Of a stretch of DNA of 20,421 bases, positions 1-6,703 are shown one piece after another (position 1 is the stretch's first letter; each line of letters starts with the position of its first letter). The notes under the pieces were generated by a model that saw only the letters and a list, made by a program, of their open reading frames with translations, searched no databases and had not been told where the DNA came from. A program made the translations under genes and the position numbers. This stretch comes from Arsenophonus sp048493715 (GTDB lineage: Bacteria > Pseudomonadota > Gammaproteobacteria > Enterobacterales > Enterobacteriaceae): contig JBGDCZ010000043.1 of assembly GCA_048493715.1 (NCBI GenBank), positions 1 through 20,421 on the forward strand, written 5' to 3'.

Positions 1-383
1 GGCTCTCCTTTTGACTAACTAGTTAGTCTCCAAGATTCCCGCGGTGGTTCAGTTATGAATATTATGTTGGTTTCTGTAACAGAACGCACTAAAGAAATTG
101 GTATTTGCATGGCGATCGGCGCACGTAATAGCGATATTATGCAACAATTTTTGATAGAAGCGATTTTTATTTGTTTGTTTAGCGGTCTTTCTAGGGATCT
201 TACTCTCTTATTATTGTGGCGACTATTGCTCGATTTATATTACCGGATTGGCAATTTGTTTTTAGTATGATGCCACTCCTTGGTACTTTGGTTTGCTCAA
301 CAGTCATTGGCCTAATTTTTGGTTTTTTACCCGCCCGAAATACGGCCAAATTGAATCCCGTCGATGCGTTGGCAATAGAATGA
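1..383 (+). pseudogene. macB: macB 3' remnant, macrolide/enterotoxin efflux ABC permease (frameshifted)
   Basis: This is the C-terminal part of MacB, the inner-membrane ABC protein of the MacAB-TolC efflux pump; the gene begins before the window. The segment VMNIMLVSVTERTKEIG (about 52-102), followed by GARNSDIMQQFLIEA, is the conserved MacB-family block after the third membrane helix. The C-terminal end, FGFLPARNTAKLNPVDALAIE, is also clear but lies in another frame. Removing one extra T near 188-190 and one near 206-209 restores a gap-free match to the E. coli protein as I remember it (G-LLGILLS-IIVATIARFILPDW). The sequence before about 50 also fails to read in one frame (TAA at 16-18), so more lesions are likely upstream. 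It is convergent with cspD, as in E. coli. I judge it a pseudogene; sequencing error could explain single indels but hardly three lesions in 383 bases. Confidence 0.85.
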
Positions 384-400
384 AAAATAAGGATTTATAT

Positions 401-423
401 GCTCCCAAAAAAAGTTTGGGAGC
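401..423. terminator. Hairpin between convergent macB and cspD
   Basis: Perfect 9-bp inverted repeat GCTCCCAAA / TTTGGGAGC around the 5-base loop AAAAG, in the 81-base gap between the convergent macB remnant and cspD. No good T-run follows on either strand (AATAATT on plus, ATATAAATCC on minus). It is therefore a plausible bidirectional terminator or 3'-end-protecting hairpin, not a textbook intrinsic terminator. Confidence 0.5.
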
Positions 424-464
424 AATAATTAAAATGGTAAATGATTAAAGGTAATGAAAACCTA

Positions 465-677
465 CTATTCATTTTCTACAGGAATAATAAGGCAGGCATG
501 ATTACCTTTAGGTCCCTTAGTTGAACTAAAATTGACCTTCTGTCCAGCTTTTAATGTACGGTACCCTTCCATCTGGATACTGGAATAGTGTGCGAAGATG
601 TCTTCGCCACCATTTTCGGGGTATATGAAGCCAAAACCTTTAGCGTTATTAAACCATTTAACTGTACCTGTTTCCAT
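465..677 (-). CDS. cspD: Cold shock-like protein CspD
   Basis: 70-residue single-domain cold-shock protein. In E. coli, CspD is a stationary-phase, nutrient-stress member of the CspA family that binds single-stranded nucleic acid and inhibits replication. Visible features are the start METGTVKWFNNAKGFGFI, which contains the RNP1-type motif KGFGFI (about residues 13-18), and the RNP2-type motif DIFAHYS (about 26-32). The stretch YRTLKAGQ, the -KGNHA- segment and the clpS neighbour favour CspD over CspA, CspC or CspE. The E. coli protein is 74 residues; this one ends slightly earlier, after PVENE. The start is supported by AAGGA (684-688 on the minus strand) about 6 bases before ATG. It is divergent from clpS, which is the conserved arrangement in enterobacteria. 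Confidence 0.93.
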   Translation of the reverse strand: METGTVKWFNNAKGFGFIYPENGGEDIFAHYSSIQMEGYRTLKAGQKVNFSSTKGPKGNHACLIIPVENE

Positions 678-980
678 ACATCATCCTTCATAATAGGGTT
701 TTATCAAACAAGTGCCGATGAACAGCTCATTTCATATTGCAGCGAACTAAAAATTGCTTGTTCATAAAATATACTGTATTAAAAAGATACATGGCGTCAA
801 GTGTACTATATTCGCAGATAGTGATTCAGTTGTTAAAATTTGATTTAGATAACTATATAGGTCACTATTTTTTATTATTTACTTTTTTAAGGATGATTGC
901 TCATAAATGGGAGCAAAATGATAAACTAGGAATAATCAAGAAAAATTGTATAGTTAAAATATTTAATCGGATTTTACCTA
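678..980. other. Divergent spacer between cspD and clpS
   Basis: About 300 bases of very AT-rich DNA between divergent genes, which must carry the promoters of cspD and clpS-clpA. I find no confident -35/-10 pair. AT-rich -10-like words (TATAGT at 949-954, TAAAAT at 955-960) lie close to clpS but lack a matching -35. A small inverted repeat, TTGCTC (897-902) / GAGCAA (911-916), sits about 65 bases before clpS. An open frame at 737-988 shows no recognisable protein and is taken as chance. Confidence 0.5.
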
Positions 981-1301
981 ATGAGTGAGTGCCAAGCAGA
1001 TTTTCAGACGGATGTCAGGCTCAAGGAACAAGTTGAGTCCATTTTACAGCCACCTTCAATGTATCAGGTGATTTTAAATAATGATGATTACACGCCAATG
1101 GATTTTGTAGTACAAGTGTTAAAAAAATACTTTTCTTTTGATGAAAAGCAAGCCACACAAATTATGTTAGATGTTCATTTTCATGGGAAAGGGAGCTGTG
1201 GGGTTTATACTGCTGAAGTTGCAGAAACAAAGGCCACGCAAGTTAATATTTATGCAAGACAACATGAATATCCATTACTTTGCACGATAGAAGAAGTCTG
1301 A
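981..1301 (+). CDS. clpS: ATP-dependent Clp protease adaptor ClpS
   Basis: 106-residue adaptor that recognises N-terminal Leu, Phe, Tyr or Trp (type 2 N-degrons) and delivers these substrates to ClpAP. The segment QPPSMYQVILNNDDYTPM (starting near residue 23) and the following DVHFHGKGSCGVYTAEVAE are diagnostic. They carry the Asn-Asp-Asp and His residues that line the N-degron pocket in the family. Length equals the E. coli protein (106). The N-terminal about 20 residues are divergent, as is usual for this flexible tail, which engages the ClpA pore. The start ATG follows a weak Shine-Dalgarno sequence (TCGGA near 967). clpA begins 26 bases after the stop, so the two are almost certainly co-transcribed. 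aat, whose product makes ClpS substrates, lies less than 3 kb away on the other strand. Confidence 0.96.
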   Translation: MSECQADFQTDVRLKEQVESILQPPSMYQVILNNDDYTPMDFVVQVLKKYFSFDEKQATQIMLDVHFHGKGSCGVYTAEVAETKATQVNIYARQHEYPLLCTIEEV

Positions 1302-1315
1302 TTAGACTAATTTAT

Positions 1316-1324
1316 AGGGAGGTG
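1316..1324 (+). promoter_or_regulatory. Ribosome binding site that fixes the clpA start
   Basis: AGGGAGGTG lies three bases before the ATG at 1328. It supports that codon over the in-frame ATG at 1280, which sits inside clpS. Starting at 1328 gives the family N-terminus MLNRELELNLN. Confidence 0.75.
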
Positions 1325-1327
1325 ATT

Positions 1328-3613
1328 ATGCTTAACCGAGAACTTGAACTTAATCTTAATGTAGCTTTTGCCAAGGCAAGAGATAGCAGGCATGAATTTA
1401 TGACGGTTGAGCATCTATTGCTGATGTTACTCAGTAATACATCGGCCCGGGAAGCTTTAGAAGCTTGCAAAGTTGATCTTGTGATATTGCGACAAGAGTT
1501 GGAGCATTTTATTTCACAAACAACACCATTATTGCCAGAGGATGATAACCGGGATACTCAACCAACATTGAGTTTTCAGCGCGTGTTACAGCGCGCCTTA
1601 TTTCATGTGCAGTCATCTGGTCGTAATGAAGTTACTGGTGCCAATGTGCTGGTTGCTATATTTAGCGAACAAGAGTCCCAAGCTGCCTATTTATTGCGTA
1701 AACATGATGTAAGCCGGCTTGATGTTGTTAATTTTATTTCTCATGGCATGGTTAAAGGTAGTGAGACTGATAATAGTCATTCAGATTCTATTAATTCTGC
1801 TTATCAAAATGAAGAGATGGTTAGTGTTGAAGAGCGGATGGAAAGCTTTACCACTAATCTTAATCAATTATCAAAAGCCGGCAAAGTTGATCCTTTAATT
1901 GGTCGTCAGCAAGAATTGGAGAGAACAATTCAGGTTCTCTGTCGGCGACGAAAGAATAATCCGCTATTAGTTGGTGAATCTGGGGTGGGTAAAACAGCGA
2001 TTGCGGAAGGGCTTGCATGGCGTATTATTCAAAATGATATCCCGGAAGTGATCAAAGATTATACTATTTATGCCCTGGATATAGGTTCATTACTTGCCGG
2101 TACTAAGTATCGTGGTGATTTCGAAAAGCGCTTTAAAGCATTATTAAATGTGTTAGAAAAAGATGAAAAAAGTATTCTCTTTATCGATGAAATTCACACG
2201 ATTATTGGTGCTGGGGCGGCATCTGGAGGACAAGTTGATGCCGCTAATCTGATTAAGCCATTGCTATCGAGTGGGCGGATCCGGGTTATGGGTTCAACTA
2301 CCTATCAAGAATTTAATCATATTTTTGAGAAAGATCGGGCTCTAGCAAGAAGATTTCAAAAGATTGATATCATCGAACCTTCTGCTGACGAGACCGTACA
2401 GATTATTAATGGATTACGGCCAAAGTATGAGGCTCACCATAACGTTCGTTATAGTCCAAAAGCAATTAAAGCTGCGGTAGATTTGTCAGTAAAATATATC
2501 ACTGATCGCCATTTACCGGATAAAGCGATCGATGTTATCGATGAGGCTGGTGCAAGAACACGTTTGATGCCACAAAACCGGCGTAAGAAAACCATCGGTG
2601 TAACAGAAATAGAGTCAGTTGTCGCCCGCATTGCCCGTATTCCTGAAAAAACAATTTCTTCCAGCGATAAAGAGCGGTTGAAAAATTTAGATAATAGACT
2701 GAAAATGTTGGTCTTTGGTCAAGATCAAGCAATTCAAACGCTTAGTGAAGCAATCAAAATGAACCGGGCAGGGTTAGGTAGTAGCCATAGACCTATTGGT
2801 GCCTTTTTATTTGCTGGGCCAACCGGTGTCGGTAAGACAGAAGTCACCGTGCAACTGGCAAAGGCATTAGATATTAAATTATTACGCTTTGATATGTCAG
2901 AATATATGGAATACCATACCGTTAGCCGATTAATTGGTGCCCCACCGGGATATGTGGGCTTCGATCAAGGTGGTTTATTGACTGATGCAGTCATCAAGCA
3001 TCCTTATTCCGTTGTTTTATTAGATGAAATAGAAAAAGCGCATTCGGATGTATTCAATCTTTTATTACAAGTGATGGATAATGGAACTTTAACCGACAAT
3101 AACGGCCGTAAAGCCGATTTCCGTAATGTCGTCTTGGTGATGACAACCAATGCTGGTGTACAAGAAACCCAACGGAAATCTATTGGTTTCACCGAGCAGG
3201 ATAATAGTACCGATGCTTTATCAGAGATAAAACGAATTTTTACCCCTGAATTTCGTAATCGCTTGGATGGTATTATTTGGTTTAATACCTTAACTCCAGA
3301 AGTTATTGTTCAAGTCGTTGATAAATTTATTGTTGAGTTGCAGGTCCAACTTGATGAAAAAGGAGTGTCAATTGAAATCAGTAATGCGGCACGTCAGTGG
3401 CTTTGTACTAAAGGTTATGATAAGGCGATGGGAGCTAGGCCAATGGCCAGGGTGATTCAGGATAATCTGAAGAAACCTTTAGCCAATGAACTTTTATTTG
3501 GTCAGTTAAGTCATGGTGGTGCTGTTAAGATCGATGTTAATAAGAAGACGCAAAAATTAACTTATCATTTTGAAGGGATGCATAAAACTAAACCAGAGGA
3601 CGCAATAATTTAA
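1328..3613 (+). CDS. clpA: ATP-dependent Clp protease ATP-binding subunit ClpA
   Basis: 761-residue AAA+ unfoldase (758 in E. coli) that unfolds proteins and threads them into ClpP. The N-domain (about 1-145), which docks ClpS, opens with MLNRELELNLN. NBD1 has Walker A GESGVGKT at 216-223 and Walker B FIDEIHT. NBD2 has Walker A GPTGVGKT at 497-504 and Walker B LLDEIEKAH; the arginine-rich sensor region MGARPMARVIQ is near the end. The ClpP-docking loop reads SIGF instead of the SIGL I recall for E. coli ClpA; IGF is the ClpX form, so it should be functional. No lesions are seen. clpP is not in this window. The ATG at 1328 was chosen for its strong Shine-Dalgarno sequence and family length. 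It forms an operon with clpS and is convergent with infA. Confidence 0.98.
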   Translation: MLNRELELNLNVAFAKARDSRHEFMTVEHLLLMLLSNTSAREALEACKVDLVILRQELEHFISQTTPLLPEDDNRDTQPTLSFQRVLQRALFHVQSSGRNEVTGANVLVAIFSEQESQAAYLLRKHDVSRLDVVNFISHGMVKGSETDNSHSDSINSAYQNEEMVSVEERMESFTTNLNQLSKAGKVDPLIGRQQELERTIQVLCRRRKNNPLLVGESGVGKTAIAEGLAWRIIQNDIPEVIKDYTIYALDIGSLLAGTKYRGDFEKRFKALLNVLEKDEKSILFIDEIHTIIGAGAASGGQVDAANLIKPLLSSGRIRVMGSTTYQEFNHIFEKDRALARRFQKIDIIEPSADETVQIINGLRPKYEAHHNVRYSPKAIKAAVDLSVKYITDRHLPDKAIDVIDEAGARTRLMPQNRRKKTIGVTEIESVVARIARIPEKTISSSDKERLKNLDNRLKMLVFGQDQAIQTLSEAIKMNRAGLGSSHRPIGAFLFAGPTGVGKTEVTVQLAKALDIKLLRFDMSEYMEYHTVSRLIGAPPGYVGFDQGGLLTDAVIKHPYSVVLLDEIEKAHSDVFNLLLQVMDNGTLTDNNGRKADFRNVVLVMTTNAGVQETQRKSIGFTEQDNSTDALSEIKRIFTPEFRNRLDGIIWFNTLTPEVIVQVVDKFIVELQVQLDEKGVSIEISNAARQWLCTKGYDKAMGARPMARVIQDNLKKPLANELLFGQLSHGGAVKIDVNKKTQKLTYHFEGMHKTKPEDAII

Positions 3614-3630
3614 TTACAGGTGGTTTATAA

Positions 3631-3657
3631 CCATAGACGATATTCCATCGTCTATGG
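3631..3657. terminator. Bidirectional hairpin between clpA and infA
   Basis: Perfect 11-bp inverted repeat CCATAGACGAT / ATCGTCTATGG with loop ATTCC, inside the 66-base gap between convergent clpA and infA. On plus it is followed by GC-rich sequence. On minus it is followed by TTATAAACC, a poor U-tract. The position suggests shared transcript 3' ends. In E. coli this gap holds the tRNA-Ser gene serW, which is absent here. Confidence 0.6.
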
Positions 3658-3679
3658 CCGGGGCTGAGCGAAGAGGCGA

Positions 3680-3898
3680 TCAACGGCTACGAAAGATGAT
3701 TCGGCCTTTACTCAGATCATAAGGTGTTAACTCGACAGTTACTTTGTCGCCTGTCAGAATACGTATATAATTTTTACGCATTTTGCCAGAAATATGCGCC
3801 GTAACTACGTGTCCATTTTCTAGTTCAACACGGAACATGGTATTGGGCAATGTATCTAGTACTGTACCTTGCATTTCAATATTGTCTTCTTTTGCCAT
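3680..3898 (-). CDS. infA: Translation initiation factor IF-1
   Basis: 72-residue S1/OB-fold protein that binds the 30S A site during initiation together with IF2 and IF3. The start MAKEDNIEMQGTVLDTLPN and the segments FRVELENGHVVTAHISGKM, RKNYIRILTGDKVTVELTPYD and KGRI are the near-invariant IF-1 sequence. Length is the standard 72. GAGGA lies 5 bases before the ATG. An in-frame-looking 16-residue leader frame ends with TAG directly against the infA ATG, and a hairpin carrying a strong Shine-Dalgarno-like sequence lies 55 bases upstream (see the separate entry). The gene stands alone between convergent clpA and the upstream cydDC-aat operon, as in E. coli. Confidence 0.98.
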   Translation of the reverse strand: MAKEDNIEMQGTVLDTLPNTMFRVELENGHVVTAHISGKMRKNYIRILTGDKVTVELTPYDLSKGRIIFRSR

Positions 3899-3947
3899 CT
3901 AATCCTCTAAGTTAATCACCAGGTTTTTTACGGGCAAGATAATGCCC

Positions 3948-3973
3948 AAAAACCCTCCTTATGTAAAGGAGGG
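3948..3973 (-). terminator. Hairpin with T5 tract upstream of infA: terminator or attenuator
   Basis: Read on the minus strand: CCCTCCTT (written 3966-3973 as AAGGAGGG on plus), a 5-base loop, then AAGGAGGG, followed directly by TTTTT and GGGC. This is an 8-bp GC-rich stem plus U-tract, i.e. a standard intrinsic terminator. It could end read-through from the aat operon, whose last stop codon lies about 270 bases upstream. Because a possible infA promoter lies between aat and this hairpin, it could also act as an attenuator in the infA leader. A second weak stem (GGGCA / TGCCC, 3932-3947) follows. Confidence 0.6.
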
Positions 3974-4014
3974 TCGAGTTTAAAGTCACTTTTTCTTGTT
4001 ATCAAGATACAAAA

Positions 4015-4043
4015 ATTATAGTAATTAAAGTCTTATAGTACAA
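4015..4043 (-). promoter_or_regulatory. Candidate sigma-70 promoter of infA
   Basis: On the minus strand TTGTAC (4038-4043) is followed after exactly 17 bases by a perfect TATAAT (4015-4020). Only three bases of the -35 match consensus, but the spacing and -10 are ideal. The start would fall near 4008, giving a leader of about 110 bases that includes the hairpin at 3953-3973. This is prediction only. Confidence 0.4.
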
Positions 4044-4205
4044 AAACATACAACAACTATACGGCGTTGAACAACGCGTAATGATAAAAAATAAATGCAA
4101 TATGTCCTTGCAAACAATCGAAGTGAGTTTGCAATAGAATCAGTTATTCGTCTATATGTTTTTAAAATGATGCTTAACCAGCTATCTGTTGTCTTGCTTT
4201 AAGCT

Positions 4206-4232
4206 AAAAATGCTTTTAAGTTTTATTAAAAG
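4206..4232 (-). terminator. Weak terminator after aat
   Basis: On the minus strand, CTTTTAA (6-base spacer) TTAAAAG is followed by CATTTTTAG, 12 bases downstream of the aat stop. The stem is only 7 bp and A-T rich, so it would be inefficient; the stronger hairpin at 3948-3973 may act as backup. Confidence 0.35.
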
Positions 4233-4244
4233 TAATTAGTTATC

Positions 4245-4940
4245 TTATGCATTGTGTAAACTTATAGTTTGTTTCTGCCAACACGCTTTATCAATAGGTT
4301 GATCACGGTATTGATAAAGGTAATTTAAAAATTGTACTCGTGGGATCTCTTTCACACCTAAAGAGGCGGTATGTGTATTAAGTATTTGACAATCAAATAG
4401 TTTACCACCAAAGCGCAGGAAATGATGATAAAAAGCAATAAAAGCATATTTAGAACCGTCACTAACACGGCTAAACATTGATTCACCACAAAAAATTTTA
4501 CCAACATTGACGCCATAGAGCCCACCAATTAATTGAGCCTTGTGCCAAACTTCGACGGAATGGGCCAGGCCAAGTTGATGTAAGGCAGTATATCCTTCTA
4601 TTATTTGCTGGGTGATCCAGGTTCCTTCCTGGCGTTGCGCACACGCTGCGATAACTTGTTCAAAGTCATGATTTACAGTAATCATATAAGACGTTTTTTT
4701 CATTTTTTTTTTAGTTGTTCGGCTAATATGTATTTCTGCCGGCAAGAGCACTGCACGTGGATCTGGTGACCACCATAATGAGATTTCCGTTGGATTAAAC
4801 CAAGGGAAAATGCCTTCATAATAGGCAGATTGTAATCTGCCGACAGCAAGATCCCCACCGATGGTCAGTAAACCATTGGGTTCATCTAGAGCATATTCTG
4901 GTGCTGGAAAGATATAAGATTCATCATCAAGCTGAAACAT
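4245..4940 (-). CDS. aat: Leucyl/phenylalanyl-tRNA--protein transferase
   Basis: 231 residues (234 in E. coli). Aat adds Leu or Phe from charged tRNA to proteins with N-terminal Arg or Lys, creating the N-degrons that ClpS delivers to ClpAP. Family blocks visible are EPNGLLTIGGDL (about 20-31), YYEGIFPWFN, WWSPDPRAVL, EGTWIT, LGLAHSVEVW, IGGLYGVNVGKIFCGESMF and GGKLFDCQILNTHTASLG. The start has AGGATGG 5-11 bases upstream. It is the last gene of the cydD-cydC-aat transcription unit, 16 bases after cydC. A lysine-rich stretch near residue 77 (KKKMKK) is encoded by an A10 run and an A7 run (4703-4712 and 4694-4700 on plus), which are unusually slippery tracts inside a coding region. Otherwise it is intact. 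Confidence 0.96.
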   Translation of the reverse strand: MFQLDDESYIFPAPEYALDEPNGLLTIGGDLAVGRLQSAYYEGIFPWFNPTEISLWWSPDPRAVLLPAEIHISRTTKKKMKKTSYMITVNHDFEQVIAACAQRQEGTWITQQIIEGYTALHQLGLAHSVEVWHKAQLIGGLYGVNVGKIFCGESMFSRVSDGSKYAFIAFYHHFLRFGGKLFDCQILNTHTASLGVKEIPRVQFLNYLYQYRDQPIDKACWQKQTISLHNA

Positions 4941-4956
4941 ATAACCATCCTATTAA

Positions 4957-6702
4957 CTAATCTTGTATAGATGTTAGGGCTATTTTGGCTTGGTAATATT
5001 GGAAATAACGCCCTTTCAATTGTAATAATTCCTCATGTGATGCTCGCTCAATAATTTTTCCATCATCCATCACATAAATTTGATCCATTTTTTCCAGTCC
5101 CTGTAAGCGATGGGTAATAACTAACAAGGTTTTTTTTACACAGTGCTGCTGCAACTGAATTAATATCTGTTGTTCAGTTTTGGCATCTAATCCTTCGGTA
5201 GGTTCATCTAATAAAATCACAGGCGCATCATGAAGTAGCACTCGAGCGATACCTAATCGTCGTTGTTCCCCACCTGACAGTTGTCGGCCACCTTCACCGA
5301 TCCAACTGTCGAGCCCTCGATCCTCAGCCAGACCGGCTAAACCGACTTGTTGTAAAATTTTTATCAGCAAAGTATCACTTGCATCGTCTTTCGCTATTAG
5401 TAGATTATTACGTAAAGTATCACTAAAAATATGCGTTCGCTGTGGTACTACCGCCATCAATTTACGTAATGTTTTCTCATCATAGTTATTAATTGTACGG
5501 CCGTTGATCAAGATCTGACCTGAGCTAACATCCCATGCACGAGTTAATAATTGTAATAGGGTGGTTTTACCACAACCAGTTTTACCTAGGAGGGCAATAT
5601 GTTCACCAGTATTAAGGGTTAATGATACATTTTCTAATGTTGGCTGCGGTTGTTGTGGATAACTGAAGTACACATTATGCAATTTAATTTCAATTTTATT
5701 AACAGTCTTTACACCTGAAACAGGAAATATCACAGTTGGCTGCTGATTAATTAATTCAGTTAAACGTTTTGCCGAAGTAACGACTTGTCCTAAATATTGA
5801 AATGCAATAGCCACTGGTCCAAGAACTTCAAACGCCGCAAGCGTACAAAAGACAAATAAGGCAATGAGTGCACCTGGTTTATGCTGATCACCAACACCAG
5901 ATGCTGCCATCCACATTAGTAGGGTTGCAGTTAGACCGGCGATAGCAATCATCAGAGATTGTGATAGCGCTGTTAAGTTAGATTGCTGTTGCTGGCGTTT
6001 TAGCCAATTGGATTCTAGCTCTGTCAATACTTGCCGAAAACGCGGCAATGCGCCAAACACAGTTAACTCAGCATGTGCCTGGATGGTGTTGAGCAAAGAA
6101 GTGCGATATTGGCTACGCAATATAGTGAGATCGTGGCCAATTACTTTTCCAGCCTGATAAAAGAAAAAGGGTAAAGTAATAAGCAAACACAGCATAATTG
6201 TGCCTAAAGTAAAGGCGAGAAGTAAGTCTAATGTAATTAGAGCACAAGTGAGCAAAATAGTAATAACAAAAGCAGCCAATATAGGAGCAATCACGCGTAG
6301 ATATAAGTGATCAAGCGTTTCGACATCAGCAACCAGACGATTAAGGATATCTCCCTGGCGATAGCGGGCGATACCAGCTGGTGAGAACGGGAATAGTCTT
6401 TGAAATGTAAATATCCTCAGATGCGCTAAGACACGAAAAGTCCCATCATGGCTAACCAAGCGTTCAGCATAGCGACTGGCAGTGCGGATTATTGCTAAAC
6501 CACGCACTCCCGCTGCTGGCAGCATATAATTAAAGGTATACGATCCAGCCGAGCCTGCTAGTGCTGTGCCGGCTAAAAACCAACCTGATAGGGTTAGTAG
6601 GCCAATACTAGCAAGTACCACAACAATGGTTAGTATAATGCCAAGATTGAGTAGTAACCAATGACGCTGATATAGCGCGAGAAAAGGTCGTAGTATACGC
6701 AT
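4957..6702 (-). CDS. cydC: CydC, heterodimeric thiol/heme ABC exporter subunit
   Basis: 581 residues (573 in E. coli). CydDC is an inner-membrane ABC exporter of glutathione and cysteine, and has been linked to heme binding. It is needed to assemble cytochrome bd oxidase and periplasmic c-type cytochromes. The N-terminal about 330 residues form the six-helix membrane domain; blocks such as SIGLLTLSGWFLAG, FNYMLPAAGVRGLAI and ADVETLDHLYLRVIAP are typical. The nucleotide-binding domain has Walker A GKTGCGKT at 373-380, signature LSGGEQRR, Walker B VILLDEPTEGLD and H-loop THRL. The start has AAGGAA 7 bases upstream, inside the end of cydD; cydD stops one base before cydC begins, so translation is probably coupled. 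Confidence 0.96.
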   Translation of the reverse strand: MRILRPFLALYQRHWLLLNLGIILTIVVVLASIGLLTLSGWFLAGTALAGSAGSYTFNYMLPAAGVRGLAIIRTASRYAERLVSHDGTFRVLAHLRIFTFQRLFPFSPAGIARYRQGDILNRLVADVETLDHLYLRVIAPILAAFVITILLTCALITLDLLLAFTLGTIMLCLLITLPFFFYQAGKVIGHDLTILRSQYRTSLLNTIQAHAELTVFGALPRFRQVLTELESNWLKRQQQQSNLTALSQSLMIAIAGLTATLLMWMAASGVGDQHKPGALIALFVFCTLAAFEVLGPVAIAFQYLGQVVTSAKRLTELINQQPTVIFPVSGVKTVNKIEIKLHNVYFSYPQQPQPTLENVSLTLNTGEHIALLGKTGCGKTTLLQLLTRAWDVSSGQILINGRTINNYDEKTLRKLMAVVPQRTHIFSDTLRNNLLIAKDDASDTLLIKILQQVGLAGLAEDRGLDSWIGEGGRQLSGGEQRRLGIARVLLHDAPVILLDEPTEGLDAKTEQQILIQLQQHCVKKTLLVITHRLQGLEKMDQIYVMDDGKIIERASHEELLQLKGRYFQYYQAKIALTSIQD

Positions 6703-6703
6703 A

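Larger units (their letters stand above)
3899..4244. other. infA-aat intergenic region
   Basis: 346 bases without a recognisable gene. From the infA side it holds a 17-codon leader frame (3899-3949, minus), the T5 hairpin, the candidate infA promoter, a perfect 8-bp inverted repeat TTGCAAAC (4108-4115) / GTTTGCAA (4127-4134) of unknown role, and an AT-rich stem after aat. No tRNA fold was found. Confidence 0.6.

Noticed and set aside
737..988. 83-residue open frame upstream of clpS
   Set aside because: Composition follows the AT-rich spacer, it resembles no protein, it overlaps the clpS start and has no good ribosome binding site.
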